A stretch of DNA of 64,000 nucleotides from contig NZ_JPOS01000081.1 of the NCBI RefSeq assembly GCF_000759025.1, forward strand, positions 62,001 through 126,000, given 5' to 3'. This stretch comes from Phaeodactylibacter xiamenensis. Its GTDB lineage: Bacteria; Bacteroidota; Bacteroidia; Chitinophagales; Saprospiraceae. The first letter of the stretch is position 1, and every line of letters starts with the position of its first letter. The notes below the pieces were generated by a model. That model did no database searches, was not told the DNA's origin, and saw nothing but the letters and a program-made list of their open reading frames with translations. This document shows positions 19,428 to 28,511 of this stretch, piece after piece. The translations under genes and the position numbers were made by a program.

Positions 19428-19560
19428 AGGATTATGTTACAGTATGGCAAACTTCCGGTTTGCCTGGTATGGGATTATCCGTTTTCAGTATATACTGCAA
19501 TCCAGCCCTTAAAGTTACACAACTTTGAGAAAATCAAGTTGAATTTGCACAGACCGATTG
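19428..19560 (-). promoter_or_regulatory. Probable leader/promoter region of the PKD protein gene
   Basis: Upstream of the minus-strand ATG lie two palindromes: GGCAAAC-ttccg-GTTTGCC (19446-19464), which would fold in the 5' leader, and AAAGTT-acac-AACTTT (19511-19526), which could be an operator. On the minus strand the second contains TAACTTTA, one base from the Bacteroidota -7 consensus TAnnTTTG, but a well-spaced TTG is not clear. Function is a guess. Confidence 0.3.
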
Positions 19561-19715
19561 CCGAGTGGGGAGGAGCAAAGCCGGTTTGTTAAGGCTTTGA
19601 TAAACTGAAAACAATTACCTTGAAAGCTTGTACCTAGCCATTTAGGAGTATTTACTCTTTGAGCCTAATTCTATGATCCTGTGTAATTACTACGTTCCCA
19701 TAGTGCAAAAAAGCA

Positions 19716-19744
19716 CAATAGAGGCCCCGAAGAAACCTCTATTG
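19716..19744 (-). terminator. Hairpin terminator for the minus-strand T9SS gene
   Basis: CAATAGAGG (19716-19724) and CCTCTATTG (19736-19744) form a perfect 9-bp stem. Read on the minus strand the stem is followed by TGCTTTTTTGC, giving the expected T-run. It lies downstream of the gene at 19957-20736, beyond the palindromic element. Confidence 0.6.
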
Positions 19745-19747
19745 CAC

Positions 19748-19910
19748 TTATAGTTCTCCAAGGCGAGATTAATGCATTTTGACTTGCTCTTTTTTCCGCT
19801 CGCTGCGTTGAAAAGCCTCGCCGTCCGTACGGATGCCTGCGTTTTTCGCCTTGCGAGCGAAAAAAATACCTGCGTCAACTTTGCACAAATCCTGCCTTGG
19901 AGAACTATAA
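19748..19910. repeat. 163-bp near-palindromic MITE-like element
   Basis: A perfect 16-bp terminal inverted repeat (TTATAGTTCTCCAAGG at 19748-19763; its complement at 19895-19910) bounds a segment that is itself an imperfect palindrome. An inner arm of about 13 bp (TTTTTTCCGCTCGC near 19790, GCGAGCGAAAAAA near 19854) pairs with one mismatch, and the exact centre is the perfect palindrome TCCGTACGGA (19824-19833). If the element begins at TAGTTCTCC it is flanked by TA on both sides, as for IS630/Tc1-type MITEs. No transposase is encoded. It could instead be a large extragenic palindrome. Confidence 0.55.
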
Positions 19911-19956
19911 TTAATCTAACAGGGAGGCGGATACGATCCGTCTCTACCTCAGTATT

Positions 19957-20736
19957 TTACTGGATCGCCAACTTCTCAACAGAAATTTGGTTGCCTCTGC
20001 GAGACTCTACGATGTAGAGACCGCTAGCCAGGTCAGATACATCCAGCACCTGGTTCATAGATGGGTTCATCTGTACCTTTACTACTTTTCCTGTGATATC
20101 ACGGATTGTGATCATGTCCAGTGACTCATCAGAAGAAATATGAACCTGGTTGGTAGCTGGGTTAGGGAAAATACGGAATTGGTCAGCAACGAGCTCGTCT
20201 GTACTGGATATCCCTCTTACGAATTCGTAATGCCAGTAACCACCACCGAAGTCGATGTCGACGATCAGGTTATCACCATCAAGTATAAATTGGTAGGTGA
20301 TAGATTCAGGAGCGTTAGCAGGATCATTAAGCTCCCCATTGTTGTGCACTTTCGGCAGGCCCAGGTGCGCACCTACGCCATTAAGGGTAAGGGTACCGTC
20401 GCCATTATCCGTCCATGTAGCATCATTAGAACCATCGTGGGGAGCTACTGGCGTGTCACAACCTTGTTCGCCCGTGGTCTGCCATCCTTCCAGCCAAGTT
20501 GAGCCCTGCATAATGTTCTCAAAGGAGCCATCTGCGTTAAAGACAAACTGATCGTCAAACAGGCAAGGACGGTCAGAAGGACCGTTATCTCCGATTGACC
20601 ACCATGAAAAATCATTTTCCGCTGGTCCAACAGCCAAGGAAGTAGCAGTAGGGGCTAACAGCCAGGTGCCTTCCAACTGACCAAAGGCCAGCGTCATAGA
20701 GAACAAACAAACAAATAATGTGTAGAATTTTTTCAT
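19957..20736 (-). CDS. Small T9SS-secreted protein sharing a domain with the GH16 enzyme
   Basis: This 259-residue secreted protein has a signal peptide (1-19, ending AFGQ), one domain (about 20-175) and a T9SS sorting domain (FRIFPNPATNQVHI to the end, with LASGLYIV). The domain reads GTWLLAPTATSLAVGP, then WWS, CLFDDQFVFNADGSF and GGGYWHYEF. The same pattern (KTWYWAADEPGHLGVGQ, CLYQDEMTF) forms the middle domain of the GH16 laminarinase-like protein at 6202-7854. I know this kind of domain from Bacteroidota beta-glucan loci, so a role in binding beta-glucan is inferred. It has no catalytic residues I recognise. It stands alone on its strand. Confidence 0.8.
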   Translation of the reverse strand: MKKFYTLFVCLFSMTLAFGQLEGTWLLAPTATSLAVGPAENDFSWWSIGDNGPSDRPCLFDDQFVFNADGSFENIMQGSTWLEGWQTTGEQGCDTPVAPHDGSNDATWTDNGDGTLTLNGVGAHLGLPKVHNNGELNDPANAPESITYQFILDGDNLIVDIDFGGGYWHYEFVRGISSTDELVADQFRIFPNPATNQVHISSDESLDMITIRDITGKVVKVQMNPSMNQVLDVSDLASGLYIVESRRGNQISVEKLAIQ

Positions 20737-21159
20737 AACAAATTGGATTAAAAAAACATTTAACTAAATACTTCATAATAGACCAGGGACAACCATCACC
20801 GTAAACGACCATTGTAACTCTTGGTTAACAGTAGTAAATAGAGTTTGGTATTTCAAAGTTGGTAGTTACCTAGAACTAAATTTAGGATTGTAAATATAAT
20901 TTGTGTAGATTGAATACCTCTAATTTTTACTCAATTTTTATTGCTTCTTACGATTAATAGATGAATAAAAAAAGAAATGACGCCAATATTACTTTAATGC
21001 TCACAAATTTCCTGATCGTAGATGGTATTTACCATTAACACCTGTAGCACTTCGCCGTGGTTTTTCAATGCAAATCAAACCTAATAATTACTCCGGCTCT
21101 AATCACACAGCGGTCAGAGATGTGGGAAAAATAATAGTGTCTGCCAATAGCTGATCTAA
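20737..21159. other. AT-rich intergenic region
   Basis: No gene is seen in these 423 bases. The half next to the T9SS gene is very AT-rich and probably holds its promoter, but I find no convincing TTG/TAnnTTTG pair. A small perfect palindrome ATGGTA-tt-TACCAT sits at 21022-21035. Nothing else is recognised. Confidence 0.5.
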
Positions 21160-22065
21160 TCAAATCATCTGCCAGCGTGTAGGCTGCCAGCTTGCCCAGT
21201 CAAACCGGGGCACAAATCGCGGCGCAAGTTCACGCAGCCGTTTTACCCTGTCCTTTATCTTGGGGTGGGAGCTGAGAATTGTAGGGACTTTAATGCCACG
21301 GGGTGACTGAAAACGGGCCAGCCAGCCGCCTTTATTGTAGTAGTCGAGTGTCTCCAGTGCATCTGCTAATGCATTCGGGTCTCCGGTCAGCCGGGCGGCC
21401 TCCAAGTCGGCGTCGTACTCGCGGCTGCGGGAAAAAGCCTGTACCATGAGTGTCACGAGCGTGGGTGCCAGGAGCAGCAGGGCTATAGCCATCCACGAAA
21501 CGGTCGCTTCTCCCATGAAGAAAAGGGGGAGATTGATGAAAAGCAATATTTGTCCAAACAGGGAGAAAAACCGGGTATACCGGCTAAACAGTTTGACCAT
21601 CGACTTCAATTGCAGGTCATTATTTCGGATGTGGCTGATTTCATGAGCTAAAATACCAGAGAGCCCCCTGAGGTCCATTGTGGAGAGCAAACCGTGGGTA
21701 ATGGCGATGGCAGGGTCTTTTTTGCTACCGGTAGCAAAGGCATTCAGGCTGTTGTTGGGCACATAGTATAGCTTCGGAGTAGCCGGGAGACCCGCTCGCT
21801 GAGCGAGTTGCTGAAGCAGCCTCGAAAGCTGAGGCGCCTGTTGGGGATGCAATGGCCGACCTCCATGAAAACGCATTATCATCTGGCTCGATACCCTTGT
21901 GCTCATCCCCAAAGTGATGAGCCCGAAGGCACCTGCCCAAAGCAGACCGGTAAATCCCAAAAGGGTATAACCCAGCCCAAGCATCAATGCCAGCATACTG
22001 ATGAATAAGGCGCCTGCCCGGAGGGTATTCTGAAATTTCTGATTTTTATACTGTGCTTCGCTCAT
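21160..22065 (-). CDS. M48 family zinc metalloprotease (HtpX-like)
   Basis: This is an integral membrane zinc endopeptidase of the M48/HtpX type, probably acting in membrane protein quality control. The 301-residue protein has hydrophobic segments near residues 17-35, 38-54, 168-184 and 188-210. The zinc motif HEISH gives His141, Glu142 and His145, and the third ligand is likely Glu216 in SREYDADLEAARLTG. The substrate-groove segment NAFATG is at 108-113. Length matches HtpX (about 290). No partner is adjacent; xylA lies upstream beyond a strong hairpin. I hold back the gene name because paralogous M48 proteins are common in Bacteroidota. Confidence 0.9.
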   Translation of the reverse strand: MSEAQYKNQKFQNTLRAGALFISMLALMLGLGYTLLGFTGLLWAGAFGLITLGMSTRVSSQMIMRFHGGRPLHPQQAPQLSRLLQQLAQRAGLPATPKLYYVPNNSLNAFATGSKKDPAIAITHGLLSTMDLRGLSGILAHEISHIRNNDLQLKSMVKLFSRYTRFFSLFGQILLFINLPLFFMGEATVSWMAIALLLLAPTLVTLMVQAFSRSREYDADLEAARLTGDPNALADALETLDYYNKGGWLARFQSPRGIKVPTILSSHPKIKDRVKRLRELAPRFVPRFDWASWQPTRWQMI

Positions 22066-22121
22066 TAGTCATGGTCATGGTTCGCTCTTTAAACAGCAAA
22101 ACCGATACCATGTGGTAAATG

Positions 22122-22167
22122 CTGCCAGAATGACGTAGCTTGACTTTTATTGGTGTCATTCTGGCAG
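22122..22167 (-). terminator. 13-bp perfect hairpin after xylA
   Basis: CTGCCAGAATGAC (22122-22134) and GTCATTCTGGCAG (22155-22167) pair perfectly around a 20-base loop. It begins 10 bases after the xylA stop. There is no good T-run beyond it on the minus strand, so it may be a transcript-stabilising 3' structure rather than a classical terminator. A smaller palindrome TACCA-tg-TGGTA (22106-22117) lies just beyond. Confidence 0.5.
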
Positions 22168-22176
22168 TAAGATCAC

Positions 22177-23505
22177 CTAGATGTATTGATTGATAATGTT
22201 TTCAAAGTACTCCTGACGGCCACTGTGCTGTACCAGCCGGATATTGTGGCGGGCGATGCGGTCCAGGTCCTCCAGGCTCAGCTTGCCGGCTTCAAAATCC
22301 TTGCCCTCGCTATGGTCGAATGAGCTGTAACGGTCCTTGCGCAACTGCCGGTAGTGGGATTCCTGCAGGATGCGGTCAGCGGATAGGAGTGCCCGGGCAA
22401 ATACGTCCATCCCGCCAATATGGGCATGGAATAAGTCCGCCAGGTCGGTACTGTTGCGCCGGGTCTTGGCATCAAAGTTAATGCCGCCGCCCTGCAGCCC
22501 ACCGGCCTCCAGAATGACCAACAGTGCTTCCGTTACCTCGTAAATATTGACCGGGAACTGATCGGTATCCCAGCCATTCTGATAGTCTCCCCGGTTGGCA
22601 TCAATACTGCCCAGTAGCCCGGCATCGGCAGCGACCTGCAGTTCGTGCTGGAAAGTGTGCAGGGCCAGGGTGGCGTGATTGACTTCGACGTTGATTTTAA
22701 AGTCGTCCATCAGGTCGTTGGCCCGCAGGAAGCCGGTTACGGTTGCCGCATCAAAATCATACTGATGTTTGGTGGGCTCCATAGGCTTGGGCTCAATGAA
22801 GAAGTTGCCTTTGAAGCCTTGCTTGCGGGCGTAGTCTTTGGCCGTGTGCAGGAAGGTCGCCAGGTGGTCCAGCTCGCGCTTCATATCGGTATTGAGCAGA
22901 GAGAAATAGCCTTCCCGGCCGCCCCAGAAGACGTAGTTCTCACCGCCCAGCTTGATCGTGGCATCGAGGGCGAGCTTCACCTGTGCCCCGGCGTGGGCTA
23001 CCACAGCAAAGTCAGGGTTCGTTGCCGCGCCGTTCATATAGCGGGGGTGGGAAAACAGGTTGGCAGTACCCCACAACAGGCCAACTCCTGATGCTTCCAT
23101 TTTTTCCTTCGCGTAATCCGTGATGGCGTCCAGGCGTTGCTCAAACTCAGCCAGGCTGTCCCCTTCGTCGATGAGGTCTACATCGTGGAAGCAAAAGAAT
23201 GGAATGTTCATTTTGGTGATGAATTCGAAGGCCGCATCCATTTTGTCCTTTGCCCGTAGCAACGGGTCTGCCGCTTCATCCCAGGGAAACTGCATGGTGC
23301 CCGGTCCGAAGGGGTCTGCCCCGGTATTGCAGAAGCTGTGCCAGTAGGCGACTGCAAAACGGAAATGCTCTTTCATGCTCTTGCCGGCCACCACGCGGTC
23401 GGCATCGTAGTATTTGAAAGCCAGTGGGTTTTTGGATTCGGGCCCTTCGTAGGCAATTTGGTGAATGCCTTTGAAATACTCTTTTTGTCCTTTGATCACT
23501 TTCAT
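22177..23505 (-). CDS. xylA: Xylose isomerase
   Basis: This cytoplasmic enzyme converts D-xylose to D-xylulose with two divalent metals. It is 442 residues, the class II length. Conserved elements are in place: FCFHDVD (His107 and Asp110, the catalytic His/Asp pair), the metal-binding stretch [32 protein letters not shown], and GSIDANRGD. Its ATG overlaps the upstream xylB stop as ATGA, so it is translationally coupled as the last gene of the eight-gene operon that starts at the mutarotase-like lipoprotein. The GH10 and GH3 genes nearby are expected to supply xylose. Confidence 0.97.
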   Translation of the reverse strand: MKVIKGQKEYFKGIHQIAYEGPESKNPLAFKYYDADRVVAGKSMKEHFRFAVAYWHSFCNTGADPFGPGTMQFPWDEAADPLLRAKDKMDAAFEFITKMNIPFFCFHDVDLIDEGDSLAEFEQRLDAITDYAKEKMEASGVGLLWGTANLFSHPRYMNGAATNPDFAVVAHAGAQVKLALDATIKLGGENYVFWGGREGYFSLLNTDMKRELDHLATFLHTAKDYARKQGFKGNFFIEPKPMEPTKHQYDFDAATVTGFLRANDLMDDFKINVEVNHATLALHTFQHELQVAADAGLLGSIDANRGDYQNGWDTDQFPVNIYEVTEALLVILEAGGLQGGGINFDAKTRRNSTDLADLFHAHIGGMDVFARALLSADRILQESHYRQLRKDRYSSFDHSEGKDFEAGKLSLEDLDRIARHNIRLVQHSGRQEYFENIINQYI

Positions 23506-25001
23506 GGTGTAATGGTTTTTTGTAAAGCCTTTTCCCAGGCCTTATAGGCGGCCCGGTAGGCATCAATATCGGTAGACTGAGGCTCGTATTGCCCCACTTT
23601 TTTTAGATTTTGATGGATGGCGCTGAGGTCATCCCAATGCCCGGCACCCACTGCTGCTGCCTGTGCAGCCCCAATGGCTCCGGTGGTTTCCATTATCTCG
23701 ATGGTGCAACCACTGAGGCTGGCAACCGTATGACCAAAAATGGCTGATTGAAAGAGGTTGTCATTCCCTACGCGGATGACTTCCATTTTCAGTCCCATAT
23801 CCCGAAGGATTCCCATACCGTAGATGAAGGAAAAAGCGATGCCTTCCAGTCCGGCACGCAGCAGATGGGCTTTACCATGCCGGTTAAAATCCAGTCCGAG
23901 CACCTGAGCGCCCACCTGTTGGTCATTAAGGATACGCTCTGCGCCATTGCCGAAGGGAAGGGCGGTCAGCCCATCCGCGCCGATGGGGGCTTTGGCGGCT
24001 TCTGCCTCCAGGGTTTCGTAAGGGGTGCCCGGTGCCAGCATTTTACGGAGCCAGCTGTACTGTATACCGGTGCCGTTGATGCACATCAGTACACCTATAT
24101 GTGGGGCATCGGGTTGGTAGTTGACGTGGGCAAAACCATTGACCCGGCTCTGAGGGTCGTAAAGCGGCTGATCGGTAACGGCGTAAACGACGCCCGAAGT
24201 GCCGCCCGTTGCAGCCACTTCACCCGGGTGCAGCACACCCAGGGAAAGGGCATTATTAGGCTGGTCACCTGCCCGGTAGGAGATGAGCGTGCCAGGGGAT
24301 ATCCCCAATTCATCTGCCGCTGTCGCGCTGATTTTGCTTTGGATGCCTATGCCCGGGGCAATATCAGGTAGCAGCGCCGGATCGATATCGTAAACCCTGA
24401 GCACATCAGAAGAGACCTGCCGGTCGGCAAAGTCCCAGAAAATCCCTTCGGAAAGGCCGGTAATGGTGGTTTGAATCTGCCCGCTCATCCGCATGGCAAT
24501 GTAGTCCCCGGGGAGCATAATTTTGTGGATACGGGCATAGGTATCAGGCTCTTCCTGTTGCACCCACCGGAGTTTGGAAGCTGTAAAATTGCCCGGACTG
24601 TTGAGCAGGTGCTTAAGGGCGTGTTCCTGACCAATGGCTGCCAAGCCATTCTGTCCGGTCGTTACCGCCCGGCTGTCACACCAGATAATGGAAGGGCGTA
24701 CCATTTGCTGCTGCTCGTCTACAAGGACAAGGCCGTGCATTTGGTAGGCTATACCGATGCTGCCAATTGCTGATCCGGGCACGCCGGTTTGTTCCAGCAA
24801 CTGCCGGGTAACGGCTTTGATACAGCCCCACCAGAATTCAGGGTCCTGTTCCGCCCAGCCGGGCTGCGGTGCCTGAATCGGCATTTCCTGTTCCGGATAG
24901 CTGCTTCTGCCAACCGCTGCCCCATCTTCCAGGCGGATTAATGCGGCTTTGACGGAAGAGCTGCCCAGGTCAAAGCCTATACTGTACTGTGGTACGCTCA
25001 T
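23502..25001 (-). CDS. xylB: Xylulokinase (FGGY family)
   Basis: This kinase phosphorylates D-xylulose to xylulose 5-phosphate with ATP, feeding the pentose phosphate pathway. The 499-residue protein opens with the FGGY phosphate-1 motif [14 protein letters not shown], has QMHGLVLVD near residue 88, the catalytic-Asp region [15 protein letters not shown] (near 240) and a second FGGY-type signature [13 protein letters not shown]. The length is typical. It overlaps the upstream sulfatase stop and the downstream xylA start by four bases each (ATGA), an unusually tight coupling of a sulfatase to pentose catabolism. Confidence 0.96.
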   Translation of the reverse strand: MSVPQYSIGFDLGSSSVKAALIRLEDGAAVGRSSYPEQEMPIQAPQPGWAEQDPEFWWGCIKAVTRQLLEQTGVPGSAIGSIGIAYQMHGLVLVDEQQQMVRPSIIWCDSRAVTTGQNGLAAIGQEHALKHLLNSPGNFTASKLRWVQQEEPDTYARIHKIMLPGDYIAMRMSGQIQTTITGLSEGIFWDFADRQVSSDVLRVYDIDPALLPDIAPGIGIQSKISATAADELGISPGTLISYRAGDQPNNALSLGVLHPGEVAATGGTSGVVYAVTDQPLYDPQSRVNGFAHVNYQPDAPHIGVLMCINGTGIQYSWLRKMLAPGTPYETLEAEAAKAPIGADGLTALPFGNGAERILNDQQVGAQVLGLDFNRHGKAHLLRAGLEGIAFSFIYGMGILRDMGLKMEVIRVGNDNLFQSAIFGHTVASLSGCTIEIMETTGAIGAAQAAAVGAGHWDDLSAIHQNLKKVGQYEPQSTDIDAYRAAYKAWEKALQKTITP

Positions 25002-26404
25002 GGTTTTTGTTTTTGTTGCTCAAGCCACGCTTTCTGCCGGTCATAGTGGATATTATCTGCCGGGGCTCTCACCTTTAATAGCGGTGGAAGGGTTCCCAGG
25101 GAGGCTTGGAAATCTTCCATCGCCTGTAGCAGTTCCGCTGCTTTTTCCTGGTGCTTCGGCAGGAGGTTGTCCTTTTCGCTCCTATCGGCTTTGAGATTGA
25201 AAAGTAGCGTATCGTGCGCTGGCACACCAGCGCGCCAGGACTTGAATTCATTACCGGGGTAGGGCATTTTTATTTTCCAGTCCCCCTTTCGGAAGGCACG
25301 GAGTTCGCCATCGTAGTAATAAGCCAGGGTGCGTTCACCAAGCGGTTTTTGCTTCAGAAGGTGTGCAGATATATCCTGCCCGTCTATCGGGCGGTCGTCA
25401 GGAAGCGTACCGCCTGCCAGTGTGACCAGGGTGGGGAAGAGGTCAATTGTGCTGACCAGCTCCTCGCTTTCCATAGGTTCAATCTGCCCTTTCCATTGGA
25501 TGATGCCCGGTACGCGCATGCCGCCTTCAAAAGTGAATTGTTTGCCTTCCCGAAGCGGTCCGGCAGAGCCTCCATCCGGGCCAAATGCCAGCCACGGGCC
25601 ATTATCGCTGGTGAAAATGACGATGGTGTTATCATCCAGCTTTTTGGCTTCCAGTTTTTTGAGAATTTGCCCTACGCTCCAGTCGATTTCCTCAATCACA
25701 TCGCCGTACAGGCCCCGGGGGCTTTTCCCTTCGAAGTCTTCGGAGGCATACAGGGGGACATGCGGCATAGAGTGGGCCACGTACAGGAAAAAGGGCGATC
25801 CTGCCTTCCGGTCAATGAAGTCCAGTGCCTTTTCAGTGTAGGTACGTGTGGTGTAACGCTGATCTACATCTTCTTCTACTACTTCATTGCCATCGAGGTA
25901 GACTACAGCCTCCATGTCATTGCTATAGGGAATGCCAAAGTATTCATCAAAACCCTGCTGTAAAGGTAGGTAGCGGTGGTGATGCCCGAGGTGCCATTTG
26001 CCTACGCAGCTGGTAGCGTAGCCTTGTTCTTTTAAAGCTTCAGCAAGTGTGATTTCCTCCGGCGCCATGCCCGTCCAGCTTTCCGGGAAGAACACCGACT
26101 GTATGCCCATGCGGATGGGGTAGCGCCCGGTGAGCAGGCCCGCCCGGGAAGGACTGCAGACTGGAGAGATGGAGTAAAACTCCGTGCATCGGGCCCCTTC
26201 CGCGGCCATTTGGTCCAGGTTTGGTGTCCGGATAGTCGTATTGCCGTAGCAGCCCAGGTCGCCGTAGCCCAGGTCATCGGTGAAAATTAAGACCACATTG
26301 GGTTTTTCCGGTAGGGTTTCTCCATTGAAAAGGGTGAAAGATAACAATCCCAGAACCGGTACCAGCAAGCAAAGCATTATGAAGCGTAAATTTGGCATAG
26401 GCAT
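24998..26404 (-). CDS. Family S1 sulfatase
   Basis: This is a formylglycine-dependent sulfatase of 468 residues, exported by an N-terminal signal (about 1-28). The active-site motif CSPSR places the cysteine that becomes formylglycine near residue 83. The metal-binding N-terminal motif is FTDDLGYGDLGCYG, KWHLGHHHRY supplies further active-site residues, and SDNGPWLAFG the late metal ligands. A formylglycine-generating enzyme must be supplied from elsewhere. I chose the ATG at 26404 over TTG at 26407; an ATG at 26398 is also possible. It is translationally coupled to xylB. The sulfated sugar is not identifiable from sequence, but operon content suggests sulfated xylose or another residue of a xylan-like chain. 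Confidence 0.94.
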   Translation of the reverse strand: MPMPNLRFIMLCLLVPVLGLLSFTLFNGETLPEKPNVVLIFTDDLGYGDLGCYGNTTIRTPNLDQMAAEGARCTEFYSISPVCSPSRAGLLTGRYPIRMGIQSVFFPESWTGMAPEEITLAEALKEQGYATSCVGKWHLGHHHRYLPLQQGFDEYFGIPYSNDMEAVVYLDGNEVVEEDVDQRYTTRTYTEKALDFIDRKAGSPFFLYVAHSMPHVPLYASEDFEGKSPRGLYGDVIEEIDWSVGQILKKLEAKKLDDNTIVIFTSDNGPWLAFGPDGGSAGPLREGKQFTFEGGMRVPGIIQWKGQIEPMESEELVSTIDLFPTLVTLAGGTLPDDRPIDGQDISAHLLKQKPLGERTLAYYYDGELRAFRKGDWKIKMPYPGNEFKSWRAGVPAHDTLLFNLKADRSEKDNLLPKHQEKAAELLQAMEDFQASLGTLPPLLKVRAPADNIHYDRQKAWLEQQKQKP

Positions 26405-26453
26405 CAATTTGAAATCCTCAATTTAAATAAATGCAGGCAGTGACCGGGTATAG

Positions 26454-28511
26454 CTACCTGGTTTTTTCGGCGACGAGCAAAACAGCGTCAGCAGGTATCC
26501 AGCCGGGCTTGCCATTGGTCTGTACCCTGACTTTTACAGTGTCACCCGCGCTAAAGTTACGGTAGGGCAGCTCCAGCCATTCCCGGTCGCGTTCGCTCAG
26601 GCTGAAGGCCTCCCTTGCTTTTTCTTCCCCATAAGTGGTTTGGATGTGGATGCTGTCCGCCCAGGGGGCAGGCTTCATCGGCTGCGGGATGTAGTAGGCG
26701 ACTTTGTAGCGCCCGCTCCGTTCAACCGGTAGTAAAAATTCAGCGGAGGCTCCTGTTACCTCATTATTCGTAATCAGGGCATACTTTTTGTAACGGCCAC
26801 CCAGGTTATGCTGCTCCCAATTGCCGTTAATTATGGCCCGCCCTTCGTCCTCATTATCTGATAGGATATCTGGCAGAGTGCCGTCCAGGTAAGGGTCTTC
26901 TTCAAGCTTTTTTTGCAGTTTTGGAATGTCGATTTCCTGTACGCTGCTACGCTGATCGATAGCCATCGAGGCGGCCACAGCTGCTGTTTGGGCCAGTACC
27001 ATAAAGACCGGCTCCATCCGGATAGAACCGTAGGCAATATGGGAGGCAGACAGGCAAACCGGGACCAACAGATTGGTACACTCCTCCTGCTTAGGGGTTA
27101 GAGCATGGTAGGCAATCGGGTAGGGAGGAAAGCCTCCCACCTGCACATCCCCTTCATTGCGTACCATGGCTTTGCCATTTTCATGGACCACTACGCGCTG
27201 ACAATTGTGAGAATCCATGGTATAGGCAGCCATACCAATTGCACCGGGTGCAATACTGTCCCCCAGGCAGTGGTGCTCGGTCATTACGTATTCGCCAATC
27301 ATCCTTCGGGCTTCCCGGATGTAAAGCTTGTAGGGGAAGTAGTTGTTGTCAGTGAATTCATCTTTGGCCCAGCCCCAACTGCTCATTTCGGCCCTGATGT
27401 CGGGTGTTACTCCCGGATCGTGGCTTAGAAAGTAGAGCAGCCCCCGAATGTACGATTCATGGTCGGCTTCAATTTCAGCCCTGCGTTCGTAGCTACCTTC
27501 GGGGTAATCGTAATTCATACCGATCATATCGGTAGAAAGCGGCCCCTTGTTATTGACATCCGTTTTGCCGTTTGGCATGTGCACAATACGGAGGTAGAAC
27601 CAGCCCAGCTTTTGTTGCCAACCGATACCATCTCTGGCTTGAATGACTCTTTTCAGGAGCTCATATTTAGTGGAATCGTAATCAGCAGGCCGTTCGAAAG
27701 GTACCTGATTGGTCGTGTCCTGTGTCAGGCACAGCCGGTAATTATAAGCCTGTATTTTGTCGTCTCCCGAGCCCTGTTCGGCCAGGGGCTCCGGGCTGAT
27801 GCCCCAGCATAGCCCGCTGCTGGAATCGCCTTCAATGCGGTAGGGGTCGATATGGTAGGGCTCCTCGTCATTGGGTGGGAACTGATGTTTGTCCAGCAGT
27901 TGGACACCGCTAAGGGTTTCATTATAAGTGCTGTTGGGCTCCCGTCCGGCGATATAGGAAACACCAGCCATGGCCAGTAGATCCCCCACGTAAGTGGCAT
28001 CGATAAACTGACGTGCCTTTACACTACGCGTTGGAAAATCCGGTTGACTCGCATCTTCCACGGTAATTTCCTGGATTTCGGTACCTTTTTTTCTCAGTTT
28101 AGTCAGCCGGTGTTCGTACCAGACTTCCACATTGGCCTCCCGGATATAATCCTGGAAGACTTTTTCTGCCTTGTGTGGCTCAAACGTCCAGGCCTCCATC
28201 CGGTCGTATTCGTCTCCTAACCGGCGGTAGAAATCCCGGCTCAGCCCGGTCACGGCATACTTGTTGCCGATATCTGTGGCGCCCAACCCGCCGGAGCTAA
28301 GCCCTCCCAGGTGGAGGTCTGGGGAAATTAACAGTACCGTTTTACCCATTTTAGCTGCAGCATAGGCCGCAATTACCCCTGCTGAAGAACCGCCGTACAC
28401 GCAGATATCATAATCGTAGGCATTGGTCTTTGCGGGCTCTTCGCAGCCAACAAAAAGGGCAAGGGAAAGTAAAAGGAGAAAAGCGATTGTTTTTGGCATA
28501 GCATTTATCAT
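26454..28511 (-). CDS. FAD-dependent oxidoreductase lipoprotein with C-terminal golvesin-like domain
   Basis: This is a 685-residue lipoprotein (lipobox LFVGC) with an FAD-binding Rossmann start YDICVYGGSSAGVIAAYAAA (near residue 32), GGLSSGGLGATDIG and a late FIDATYVGDLLAMAG, matching the FAD-dependent oxidoreductase family often annotated in glycan loci (PF12831-like). Residues about 575-685 form a beta-rich golvesin/xanthan-lyase-type domain (SGRYKVAYYIPQ, then AGDTVKVRVQ). It shares one base with the upstream sulfatase stop (TAATG) and is followed after 49 bases by another sulfatase. The reaction is unknown; oxidation or elimination on a sugar is possible. A paralogue sits at 53922 with its extra domain at the other end. 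Confidence 0.85.
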   Translation of the reverse strand: MINAMPKTIAFLLLLSLALFVGCEEPAKTNAYDYDICVYGGSSAGVIAAYAAAKMGKTVLLISPDLHLGGLSSGGLGATDIGNKYAVTGLSRDFYRRLGDEYDRMEAWTFEPHKAEKVFQDYIREANVEVWYEHRLTKLRKKGTEIQEITVEDASQPDFPTRSVKARQFIDATYVGDLLAMAGVSYIAGREPNSTYNETLSGVQLLDKHQFPPNDEEPYHIDPYRIEGDSSSGLCWGISPEPLAEQGSGDDKIQAYNYRLCLTQDTTNQVPFERPADYDSTKYELLKRVIQARDGIGWQQKLGWFYLRIVHMPNGKTDVNNKGPLSTDMIGMNYDYPEGSYERRAEIEADHESYIRGLLYFLSHDPGVTPDIRAEMSSWGWAKDEFTDNNYFPYKLYIREARRMIGEYVMTEHHCLGDSIAPGAIGMAAYTMDSHNCQRVVVHENGKAMVRNEGDVQVGGFPPYPIAYHALTPKQEECTNLLVPVCLSASHIAYGSIRMEPVFMVLAQTAAVAASMAIDQRSSVQEIDIPKLQKKLEEDPYLDGTLPDILSDNEDEGRAIINGNWEQHNLGGRYKKYALITNNEVTGASAEFLLPVERSGRYKVAYYIPQPMKPAPWADSIHIQTTYGEEKAREAFSLSERDREWLELPYRNFSAGDTVKVRVQTNGKPGWIPADAVLLVAEKTR

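Noticed and set aside
19690-19878. Short minus-strand frame of 62 codons in the palindromic element
   Set aside because: It coincides with the inverted-repeat structure and the terminator, has no ribosome-binding site that I can see and no protein-like pattern.
21022-22117. Small palindromes ATGGTA-tt-TACCAT and TACCA-tg-TGGTA on either side of the M48 gene as a shared operator
   Set aside because: Short, differently arranged and likely by chance; nothing links them to a regulator.
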